Shown here one piece after another: positions 1 through 5,915 of a stretch of 6,318 nucleotides of DNA. This DNA comes from an uncultured Butyricicoccus sp. (GTDB lineage: Bacteria; Bacillota; Clostridia; Oscillospirales; Butyricicoccaceae). Position 1 is the first letter of the stretch, and each line of letters starts with the position of its first letter. Under the pieces are notes generated by a model, which was not told the DNA's origin, searched no databases, and saw only the letters and a list, made by a program, of their open reading frames with translations. A program made the translations under genes and the position numbers. The stretch lies in contig CANPPM010000163.1 in assembly GCA_947575935.1 (NCBI GenBank), positions 1-6,318 on the forward strand, given 5' to 3'.

Positions 1-761
1 TGCTTCATGATATTGCGAACAGTGTCGACCTCGAACAGAGAATCGACGTCCTGGACAACGGCTGCAAGGCGTTCCAAACCCATGCCAGTATCAATATTTT
101 TTTGTTTCAACTCGGTATAATTGCCTTGTCCATCATTATCAAACTGCGAAAAAACGTTATTCCAGACCTCCATATAGCGGTCACAGTCACAACCGACGGT
201 ACAGCCTGGTTTGCCGCAGCCATATTGCTCGCCGCGGTCATAATAAATCTCTGAGCAGGGACCGCAGGGACCGGAGCCATGCTCCCAAAAATTATCGGCC
301 TTCCCGAATCGGAAAATACGCTCGGAAGGGATTCCCATGATATTGTGCCAAATATCAAATGCCTCTTCATCGTTTTCATAGATCGAAGGGTATAAACGAT
401 TGGCATCCAAGCCAACAACCTCGGTCAGAAACTCCCAACTCCATTCAATTGCCTCGCGCTTAAAATAATCTCCGAAAGAGAAGTTCCCAAGCATTTCAAA
501 AAAGGTGCCATGGCGGGCCGTTTTACCAACATTGTCAATATCACCGGTTCGAATACATTTCTGGCAAGTGGTAACGCGGCGATGCGGCGGCTCCTGCTCA
601 CCGGTAAAATACGGTTTCATTGGCGCCATACCTGAGTTGATGAGCAACAGGGACGCATCATTCTGTGGAATCAGCGAAAAGCTGGGCAGACGCAGATGAT
701 CCTTGCTCTCAAAATAGGCGAGATAGGCTTCTCGCAGCTCATTGAGTCCTCTGTACTGCAT
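1..761 (-). CDS. alaS: Alanine--tRNA ligase (AlaRS), N-terminal part, cut by left window edge
   Basis: Cytoplasmic class II aminoacyl-tRNA synthetase that charges tRNA-Ala with alanine using ATP. Only the first 253 codons are present; the frame is open to base 1. The visible part is most of the catalytic domain. It starts MQYRGLNELR, then shows SLLLINSGMAPMKPYF (about residues 37-52), the motif RRVTTCQKCIRTGDIDNVG (61-79), ARHGTFFEMLGNFSFGDYF (82-100), NFWEHGSGPCGPCSEIYYD (157-175), a Cys-rich stretch GCGKPGCTVGCDCDRY (181-196) and DTGMGLERLA (224-233). All are AlaRS hallmarks. The editing and C-Ala domains lie outside the window. Two starts are possible. The ATG at 773-771 sits only 1 nt after GGAGG (779-775), which is too close. 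The ATG at 761-759 is 13 nt away and gives the N-terminus usual for the family, so I chose it. The gene has its own promoter and a terminator-like leader hairpin. Confidence 0.97.
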   Translation of the reverse strand, partial: MQYRGLNELREAYLAYFESKDHLRLPSFSLIPQNDASLLLINSGMAPMKPYFTGEQEPPHRRVTTCQKCIRTGDIDNVGKTARHGTFFEMLGNFSFGDYFKREAIEWSWEFLTEVVGLDANRLYPSIYENDEEAFDIWHNIMGIPSERIFRFGKADNFWEHGSGPCGPCSEIYYDRGEQYGCGKPGCTVGCDCDRYMEVWNNVFSQFDNDGQGNYTELKQKNIDTGMGLERLAAVVQDVDSLFEVDTVRNIMK

Positions 762-794
762 ATTTTGATTCATTCCTCCAAAGTGAAATCAATT

Positions 795-834
795 AAAAAC
801 CCCCGTCCCCAAAAGAACGGTTCCGGGGCGGGAG
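795..834 (-). terminator. Rho-independent terminator-like hairpin in the alaS leader (possible attenuator)
   Basis: On the minus strand the arms are CTCCCG-CCCC (834-825) and GGGG-A-CGGGGG (810-800). They form about 10 base pairs, nearly all G-C, with one bulged A and a 14-nt loop, followed directly by TTTTT (799-795). This has the form of an intrinsic terminator. It lies downstream of the alaS promoter and 33 nt before the likely alaS start, so it would act on the alaS transcript itself. It could also stop readthrough from the upstream operon. There is no T run on the plus strand side, so it is not bidirectional. No clear antiterminator or T-box sequence is visible. Confidence 0.75.
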
Positions 835-840
835 ATAATT

Positions 841-863
841 CCTTAGCCGCTGTAAGGGCTTAC
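841..863 (-). promoter_or_regulatory. Dyad at the predicted alaS transcript start, two alternative small hairpins
   Basis: On the minus strand, GTAA (863-860) can pair with TTAC (855-852) around a GCCC loop. Alternatively, CCTTA (857-853) can pair with TAAGG (845-841) around a 7-nt loop. The two stems share bases 853-855, so they exclude each other. They fall at about +1 to +23 of the predicted alaS transcript. This could be an RNA switch element, a protein-binding palindrome or chance; the stems are short. E. coli AlaRS is known to repress its own gene at a palindrome near the promoter, but no homology to that site is claimed. Confidence 0.35.
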
Positions 864-869
864 TTAATT

Positions 870-897
870 ATTTTACCATAAGAAACGGTGTTGTCAA
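870..897 (-). promoter_or_regulatory. Sigma-A type promoter of alaS
   Basis: Read on the minus strand, a perfect -35 box TTGACA (897-892) is followed by a 16-nt spacer and a -10 box TAAAAT (875-870), one mismatch from TATAAT. The predicted transcription start is near 864-862, giving a leader of about 100 nt to the alaS start at 761. It lies in the gap after the acyltransferase gene and faces alaS. The start site is inferred from spacing only. Confidence 0.8.
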
Positions 898-1006
898 GTT
901 TTTTGTAGGAATCTGTACGATCTAGAATAACCAGAATTGCTGCGCTAGGTTGCGTTTGATAATTGACAACTTTTTAACGCGTTCTGGCGCTGCTGAAAGT
1001 CCCTGC

Positions 1007-2029
1007 TTAGATCCAGTTTTGCAGAATGGGGAGCCTTTTCAGCAGTGCGGCGGCAGATATGCTGGCAATAAAAATAAACATTTCCCACACAAACATAGCG
1101 AATAATTCGTGCATATATCCGCAAAGAAAATAATACATTCGATCCGATAAATTCAGTATTAAATCAATGAGTAGATATGCGCCAAAAGTATGGCTACCTA
1201 CAAAACAGATCATCGTCTCTAACTTTGGATGGCAGTAAATATGCGCAAAAAGATATTTAACTGCAAAAAGAAAACTGGCGGCAGAAGCAGTAATCGTAAA
1301 AAAGGCCGCATTATCTAAAAAAAGATAGTTTTTAGGATTGCGGCAATATAGAGAATAAGTAATAGTTACCTGAAACAGAAGCAAAGAGATAAATATGATG
1401 CAGGATAGAAAAAACTTGCGTTTATCCATCCTCATATACCGATGAATATAATAACCACAGAACACAACGCCAAGATAAGGGCTGAAAAGTACATTGGTAA
1501 AGTAAGGACAGATGGAGATATTTGGAACCAAAATGTGGAGCAGCGGCGCAGTACCCATGATTCCCATGGATAGAAACAGAAGCCAAAACAAACTACCTTT
1601 GTCCAAAGCGGCGGCAAACCGCTGCAGCAGTGGCAGCAGACACAGCAACGCAAGGTAAAGATATAAATACCAAAAGGTTGTAATTACAGGGGATTGCGGC
1701 AGTTGTTTCAGAAAATGAATTACCTGGAAAGAATTTCCTGTTTTCCAGGACTGTGCATACAGTAACGAAGCGGCCGTGAGGATGACCAGGATTCGAAGGA
1801 TGCGTTCGGTCGATTTTTTAACGGTGTCTGATTTTTCCAACAAAAGGATCCCCATAATCATCAGAAAGAGCGGAACAGCTATTTTACTGATAAAAAAGCA
1901 GGAAATAGAAACAAACCACGTTTTCGAGGGAACACGCTGTATGAAAATACGACCTTGTGTATGATTTACGATGACAAGAAAACAGGCAATACAACGGATA
2001 AATTCTATATATGTTTTTCTATAGGTCAT
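1007..2029 (-). CDS. Acyltransferase family 3 membrane protein (OafA/WecH/OatA-like)
   Basis: A 340-residue polytopic membrane protein of the acyltransferase-3 family (PF01757 type). Members move acetyl or other acyl groups onto surface sugars, peptidoglycan, lipids or antibiotics; the substrate here cannot be told. The family signature opens the protein: IEFIRCIACFLVIVNHT (residues 8-24), with E9, R12 and H23 at the conserved positions. Hydrophobic segments follow at about 43-64, 78-94, 118-136, 148-168, 180-195, 206-225, 241-262, 273-292 and 308-330, about ten membrane spans in all. FWYLYLYLALLCLLPLL (119-135) and the late VGSHTFGAYLLIDL (277-290) are family-like. There is no extra SGNH domain. 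The start is ATG at 2029; an AGGAAAG site overlaps the stop of the U32 gene 14 bp upstream, suggesting coupling. It is the last gene of the operon and looks more AT-rich than its neighbours, so it may have been acquired. Confidence 0.88.
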   Translation of the reverse strand: MTYRKTYIEFIRCIACFLVIVNHTQGRIFIQRVPSKTWFVSISCFFISKIAVPLFLMIMGILLLEKSDTVKKSTERILRILVILTAASLLYAQSWKTGNSFQVIHFLKQLPQSPVITTFWYLYLYLALLCLLPLLQRFAAALDKGSLFWLLFLSMGIMGTAPLLHILVPNISICPYFTNVLFSPYLGVVFCGYYIHRYMRMDKRKFFLSCIIFISLLLFQVTITYSLYCRNPKNYLFLDNAAFFTITASAASFLFAVKYLFAHIYCHPKLETMICFVGSHTFGAYLLIDLILNLSDRMYYFLCGYMHELFAMFVWEMFIFIASISAAALLKRLPILQNWI

Positions 2030-2043
2030 AGCAACGTTCTTTC

Positions 2044-3273
2044 CTACATTTTTTTGTGCCGCAAGATCGCAAATGGTTTTACCGGGAATGGAAAGTCAAG
2101 ATGAAACCGCATCTCTGGGTGATGGATGACGTCTAGTATGGACCCCTCATCGTCAGTTACGTTCTTTACAATAAATCGATAAGGCTGATGCTCCGGTTGC
2201 ATCAACTCAAGTGTTTCCCCTGGATAAAACCGGTTTTTTAGACGAAAAACTGCATGACCATTAGGATCGGCTTCATCCAGCAGGCCTATGATCTCCCACT
2301 GACGAATATATTGGCTGTCCTCGTAGTACTGACCGTTTTCTGTCTGGCCAAAGTAGAAGCCTGTATAATAATGTCGGTGGCTGACCTTATGAACTTCTTC
2401 ATAAATTTCAGAAGGAAGTGTAAAGTTATCTGGCTTGCCAGAAGTCCAGTATAAATCGACTGCACTGCGGTAAGCACTGGTTATTCCGGCGGCATAGTAA
2501 GCAGTTTTATTACGGCCTTCTATCTTAAAAGAATCTATTCCCGCTGCAATCAGTTCAGGCAAGTGATCAATCATACATAGATCTTTGGAATTATAAAGGT
2601 ACGTGCCTTGATCCGCTTCCACAACGGGAAAGTATTCCCCGGGACGCTTCTCCTCTACCAGCTGGTATTTCCAGCGGCAGGGTTGAGCGCAAGCACCATG
2701 ATTTGCATCTCGTCCGGTCAGATATTGTGATATCAAACAACGTCCAGAGTAAGAAATACACATTGCGCCGTGTACAAATGCCTCAATTTCAAGCGTTGAG
2801 GGCGTTTTCGCACGAATTTCGGCGATTTCATCCAAACAAAGTTCACGTGCCAGTACAATGCGCTCTGCGCCAAGCGCTGCCCAGAAATTAGCGGCTGCAT
2901 GATTTAGAATGCTGGTTTGCGTGCTGATGTGCACCGGTACCTTGGGTGCATGGCGCTTTGCCAGCGCCAGTACACCGACATCTGCAATAATCAATGCATC
3001 TGCTCCAGCGGTCTGTAAAAAGGCAAGATACTCCGGCAATTGCTCTAAATCTGTGTTGGAAGGAATAATATTCACGGTAATATAGCATTTTACACCGTGT
3101 GAATGCGCATACGCAATTCCTTTTGTAAGATCATCGGAACTAAAATTCGCAGCTGCTGCGCGCATTCCAAAGGAATGCCCTGCTAGATAAACCGCGTCAG
3201 CGCCATAAGCGATAGCGTACTGCATTTTCTCAAAATCACCCGCTGGGGCGAGAATTTCGGGCTTGTTTCTCAT
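2044..3273 (-). CDS. trhP: Peptidase U32 family protein, TrhP-type tRNA 5-hydroxyuridine synthesis
   Basis: A 409-residue protein of the U32 family. Despite the peptidase name, the TrhP/YegQ branch makes 5-hydroxyuridine at tRNA position 34 using prephenate and an iron-sulfur cluster (known for E. coli TrhP and B. subtilis YrrN/YrrO). The N-terminal barrel begins EILAPAGDFEKMQYAIAYGADAVYL (split at residues 6-30). The U32 signature EAFVHGAMCISYSGRCLIS spans 164-182. Cysteines C172, C179, C195 and C199 (the last two in GACAQPCRW) are the expected Fe-S ligands. NSKDLCMIDHLPEL (228-241) and DSFKIEGRNKT (247-257) are also typical. The length fits the larger YrrO-like paralogue. The ATG start overlaps the mltG stop by one base (TAATG) and has GGAGG at 3285-3281 with a 7-nt spacer, so it is translationally coupled. 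A second U32 gene and the methyltransferase trmR, neighbours in Bacillus, are absent here. A true protease role is less likely. Confidence 0.92.
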   Translation of the reverse strand: MRNKPEILAPAGDFEKMQYAIAYGADAVYLAGHSFGMRAAAANFSSDDLTKGIAYAHSHGVKCYITVNIIPSNTDLEQLPEYLAFLQTAGADALIIADVGVLALAKRHAPKVPVHISTQTSILNHAAANFWAALGAERIVLARELCLDEIAEIRAKTPSTLEIEAFVHGAMCISYSGRCLISQYLTGRDANHGACAQPCRWKYQLVEEKRPGEYFPVVEADQGTYLYNSKDLCMIDHLPELIAAGIDSFKIEGRNKTAYYAAGITSAYRSAVDLYWTSGKPDNFTLPSEIYEEVHKVSHRHYYTGFYFGQTENGQYYEDSQYIRQWEIIGLLDEADPNGHAVFRLKNRFYPGETLELMQPEHQPYRFIVKNVTDDEGSILDVIHHPEMRFHLDFPFPVKPFAILRHKKM

Positions 3274-4433
3274 TATGATGCCTCCGTCGGAGACTGCGCC
3301 GCCGCTTCACGTGATTTTTGGATATTCTGCTGGTGCTCTTCATAGTTATGCGCAAATAGATGCGTACCATCCGGCATCGCGACATAGTAATAATAATTGT
3401 GCTCCTCGGGATGGGTTGCAGCATACAGTGCGGTATACCCTGGATTACAGATGGGACCGGGCGGAAGTCCCTCAACTTTATAGGTGTTGTACGGACTGTC
3501 AACTTCTTTATCTGCGTCAGTCAGTACCTCTTTATGCTCCCCCAGGGCATAGATTAACGTAGCGTCGATTTCTAGCCGCGGAAAATCTGAATTAGAGAGA
3601 CGGTTATAGATAACGCCGGCAATACGGGCAAATTCATCGTCCGCTTTAGCCTCGCGTTCGAGTAAAGACGCTATTGTTACGATCTCGTGTTGACTACGTC
3701 CAAGTGCCGCAGCCCCCTCTTGGATGGGCGCATCATACTTGGATTTAAAATTGTTAAGCATTTTATTAAGAGTCATTTTTGCATTATTTGCATTGAACTT
3801 GTAGGTGTCCGGGAATAAATATCCCTCCAGCCAGCCTTCAGATGCCGGAATTCGCTCCTGTAGATAGTCGTGCTTATAATTGTACGAATTTAAATATTCG
3901 TCAATATCCGCTTCAGCGCATACTCCCATCTCAATTAAACGTTCTTTGATCTGTGCATTGGTGTAACCCTCAGGAATACTGACCTCAATTTCAACTGTTG
4001 AGGTTTCTCGGCGTTGCAGAACACGTACAATTTGTTGATAATCAAAAGAGGGATTTAACGCATACGTACCCGTATGGATCGTAGTATTGTCCCCTGTGAA
4101 CCGGACAAACAGCTTGAACAGAGGACTGTAGTTGATAATCCCACAGGACTCCAGCTCGCCCGAAAGATCTCCTAGCAGGGTGTCTGCCTCTACGACAAAA
4201 GAAAGATCGGTATTGTCTTTAACCAGAGCGAAAACATCATTTGCCGCAAAAATTGCTACTGTAGATAGCAGCAGCGAGATGCCAATGACCACTAGTAGAT
4301 ATAGAAGCGCGCCTAAACAGCCTAGGCCGCGACGTTTTTTTCTTTTTCTGCGTCGTTTGTTAGGGGTGGGCCGTTCGTCGTACTCGTCCGGATACTCTGA
4401 ATATTCCGGATAATCCTGATATTCTTCTTCCAT
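3273..4433 (-). CDS. mltG: Endolytic murein transglycosylase MltG (YceG-like)
   Basis: A membrane-anchored lytic transglycosylase that cuts nascent glycan strands near the membrane and so limits peptidoglycan chain length. Starting at the ATG at 4433 it has 386 residues. In order: a cytoplasmic tail very rich in Tyr, Glu and Asp (first ~20 residues), a basic block of Arg/Lys (about 26-35), one membrane span (about 38-64), a LysM-like/accessory region, and the YceG catalytic domain. Family motifs are EGYLFPDTY (203-211), IASLLEREAK (254-263, with the expected catalytic Glu at about 259), GVIYNRL (273-279), the PYNTY...GLPPGPICNPG block (about 315-332) and a C-terminal NYYYYV...HLFAHNYEEH segment. 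An upstream in-frame GTG at 4442 lies inside the ribosome binding site AAGAGGTGA, so it is unlikely to be the start. The stop overlaps the next gene by one base; the CPBP gene upstream ends 23 bp away. Confidence 0.95.
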   Translation of the reverse strand: MEEEYQDYPEYSEYPDEYDERPTPNKRRRKRKKRRGLGCLGALLYLLVVIGISLLLSTVAIFAANDVFALVKDNTDLSFVVEADTLLGDLSGELESCGIINYSPLFKLFVRFTGDNTTIHTGTYALNPSFDYQQIVRVLQRRETSTVEIEVSIPEGYTNAQIKERLIEMGVCAEADIDEYLNSYNYKHDYLQERIPASEGWLEGYLFPDTYKFNANNAKMTLNKMLNNFKSKYDAPIQEGAAALGRSQHEIVTIASLLEREAKADDEFARIAGVIYNRLSNSDFPRLEIDATLIYALGEHKEVLTDADKEVDSPYNTYKVEGLPPGPICNPGYTALYAATHPEEHNYYYYVAMPDGTHLFAHNYEEHQQNIQKSREAAAQSPTEAS

Positions 4434-4438
4434 TCTAA

Positions 4439-4447
4439 TCACCTCTT
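4439..4447 (-). promoter_or_regulatory. Ribosome binding site of mltG that decides its start
   Basis: AAGAGGTGA on the minus strand closely matches the complement of the 16S rRNA 3' end. From GAGG (4445-4442) to the ATG at 4433 the spacer is 8 nt. The in-frame GTG at 4442-4440 is part of this site, so it cannot be served by it. This shortens the protein by three residues. Confidence 0.8.
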
Positions 4448-4456
4448 GACAGCTCT

Positions 4457-5359
4457 TTAAATCAGTCCGAACACAGCTTTTGCTGCAAATGCCAGTACAA
4501 ATACCAGAAAACCCGGATTCAATGTCATAACCAGGATCGTTTGTAGAATTGGCAATTTTCGCCGCTGGAAATGCGGCATTTCGTCATCTTCGAACAGATC
4601 CTCCGCCGTCCGAAAGGTCAGATAAAGAAACAGCAGGAGGATAATCACGGATAAAAATGAAAAATATTCCCAGATTCCAAAGGATGCATAAGTGTCCGTG
4701 AGCCAAAGTATAAGCAAATACAAAAGATTGTTGCTCAAATGTGCGATAAAAGCAGGCCAAACGGACTGAAATTCATAAGTTAGATAACCATATAGGCAGC
4801 CTGCGAGCAGCGGACCAATAAAATTGCTGAGCGTACCATGCAGCATTGCAAAAACAATTGATGTAAATACAATAGCGGGCCATGTACCTGTCAGTTTTTC
4901 ATAAACCGGCTGCAGTACACCGCGCAAAAAAATTTCTTCAAGCATCGCTGGAATGACTGCTACACCCAGTAATGTCATACCGATTGACTGCCGCAGGCTA
5001 TCTGCTGTTACGATAGAAACAGTCAGTTCAATTCCGCTGGTGCCAGATACGTTAAAATACATGGTATTAATTAGCACGACAAGCAGCGAAGCTGCCAAGC
5101 CTGCGCTTATTGATAAGCCAATTTTTTTGAGACGAAATCGAGGAAAACCAAGACGAAGACCGGATAGATAACCCTTTTTGCGCAGCACTAAAGCCAAACC
5201 TGCCGCTGGGATCAAAAAGGCCAATATAGTTGCTGCCAGCATCCCTATCAATGGCTGCTGGAAAAATAACTGCTGGACCGTCCCGGATGTATACAAAAGC
5301 CCAAAGCAAAGGAACAACGAAAAGCCCGCATAAAAAGCCGATCGATTTTTAGCCTGCAA
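4457..5359 (-). CDS. CPBP family intramembrane glutamic/metalloprotease (CAAX protease-like)
   Basis: A 300-residue polytopic protein of the CPBP/Abi family (PF02517), related to the type II CAAX endopeptidase Rce1. Bacterial members are membrane proteases linked to bacteriocin immunity, protein maturation or surface display; the substrate is unknown. The three family motifs are intact: EEIFLRG (EE 141-142, R146), FAMLHG (F170, H174) and HLSNN (H207, N211). Hydrophobic spans lie at about 9-24, 37-59, 80-100, 126-140, 161-173, 180-196, 203-220, 232-248 and 275-298. An acidic, hydrophilic loop, DLFEDDEMPHF, precedes the final span. The start is a TTG at 5359-5357 with AAAGG about 10 nt upstream. 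The next Met is residue 40, inside the membrane region, so TTG is preferred. It overlaps the end of the cyclo-ligase gene by 11 bp. In this housekeeping operon a general membrane role is more likely than bacteriocin immunity, but that is inference. Confidence 0.93.
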   Translation of the reverse strand: MQAKNRSAFYAGFSLFLCFGLLYTSGTVQQLFFQQPLIGMLAATILAFLIPAAGLALVLRKKGYLSGLRLGFPRFRLKKIGLSISAGLAASLLVVLINTMYFNVSGTSGIELTVSIVTADSLRQSIGMTLLGVAVIPAMLEEIFLRGVLQPVYEKLTGTWPAIVFTSIVFAMLHGTLSNFIGPLLAGCLYGYLTYEFQSVWPAFIAHLSNNLLYLLILWLTDTYASFGIWEYFSFLSVIILLLFLYLTFRTAEDLFEDDEMPHFQRRKLPILQTILVMTLNPGFLVFVLAFAAKAVFGLI

Positions 5360-5915
5360 TATGTATCCGCCTTTCTGTCACGATTATGGTGCATGGGAGG
5401 TCATGCGTTTCTGCGGGCAGCGCTTTCAAAAGACAGCGTTCCATACAGAGTACGGCGGCCTGTGCAGTCGTTTGGGCAAGAAAACGATCATAATATCCCC
5501 CACCATATCCCAACCGGTGTCCTGACTCATCAGCAGCAAGACAGGGCACAATGCATAGATCAATATCGCTTGGACGCACGAGAGGTGCATTGGCCGGCGG
5601 CTCTGGAACGCCAAAGCGTCCTGATTTGAGCTGACCGGTTTCCAGAATGGTCCTCGCCTCCATAATACCGCGTTCTTTGGTGCAGAGCGGCACACAAACT
5701 CGTTTTCCCTTGCTTAGAGCATCCGCTAATAGTTGTTCGGTCCCGATTTCCTCCGGCAACGCACAATACAGGAAGACCGTGCGTGCCTGCTGGTAACCAG
5801 TCCATGTAAGCAATTGATGGAAAATTTGGTTACAGATCATCTGTCGCTCTTTCATAGAAAGTCTGTGCCGTATTTCAAGAAAATGCTTCCGCAGAGCAGA
5901 TTTATCCGACTGCAT
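5349..5915 (-). CDS. 5-formyltetrahydrofolate cyclo-ligase (MTHFS; YqgN/Fau-like)
   Basis: A cytoplasmic enzyme converting 5-formyltetrahydrofolate to 5,10-methenyltetrahydrofolate with ATP, returning stored or inhibitory folate to the one-carbon pool. From the ATG at 5915 it has 188 residues, normal for the family. The N-terminus SDKSALRKHFLEIRHRLS matches the usual basic helix. VFLYCALPEEIGTEQLL (47-63) is the substrate-side motif. The ATP-site hallmark RLGYGGGYYDRFL lies at 134-146. The frame stays open far upstream (to 6047), but that part is not family-like and is covered by the preceding gene. ATG 5915 has AGGA (5927-5924) with an 8-nt spacer; an ATG at 5924 is a weaker alternative. The start lies inside the end of the DJ-1 gene (14-bp overlap), and the stop lies inside the CPBP gene (11-bp overlap), so coupling on both sides is likely. 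Confidence 0.95.
   Translation of the reverse strand: MQSDKSALRKHFLEIRHRLSMKERQMICNQIFHQLLTWTGYQQARTVFLYCALPEEIGTEQLLADALSKGKRVCVPLCTKERGIMEARTILETGQLKSGRFGVPEPPANAPLVRPSDIDLCIVPCLAADESGHRLGYGGGYYDRFLAQTTAQAAVLCMERCLLKALPAETHDLPCTIIVTERRIHIAG

Larger units (their letters stand above)
762..1006. other. Intergenic region between the acyltransferase gene and alaS
   Basis: A 245-bp gap with no supportable gene. Bases 762-900 hold the alaS ribosome binding site (GGAGG, 779-775), the terminator-like hairpin, the small dyad and the promoter. Bases 901-1006, just after the acyltransferase stop, hold no convincing rho-independent terminator for the upstream operon. They contain only imperfect inverted repeats, such as CCAGAA/TTCTGG and GCGTT/AACGC on the minus strand, with no T tract behind them. 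Confidence 0.6.

Noticed and set aside
818..824. GGAACCG on the minus strand resembles the core of the T-box sequence (GGUGGNACCGCG).
   Set aside because: It lies in the loop between the terminator arms, not before them. The flanking bases do not match, the UGGU expected for tRNA-Ala is absent, and the leader from the promoter is too short for a T-box.
890..970. An 8-bp inverted repeat GTTGTCAA / TTGACAAC around the alaS -35 box.
   Set aside because: A match of this length within about 230 bp is not unlikely by chance, and one arm is simply the -35 consensus.
3480..3510. TTGACA followed by TATAAA on the minus strand inside mltG, like a promoter.
   Set aside because: The spacing is only 14 nt, and the bases encode the conserved DSPYNTYK motif of MltG.
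3236..3562. Open frames on both strands over mltG and the U32 gene, and similar frames elsewhere.
   Set aside because: They overlap strongly conserved genes in other frames, show no recognisable domains and have no convincing ribosome binding sites.
4457..5359. CPBP/Abi protein as part of a phage defence or bacteriocin immunity system.
   Set aside because: No bacteriocin, toxin or defence genes lie nearby; the neighbours are housekeeping genes and the family has many other roles.
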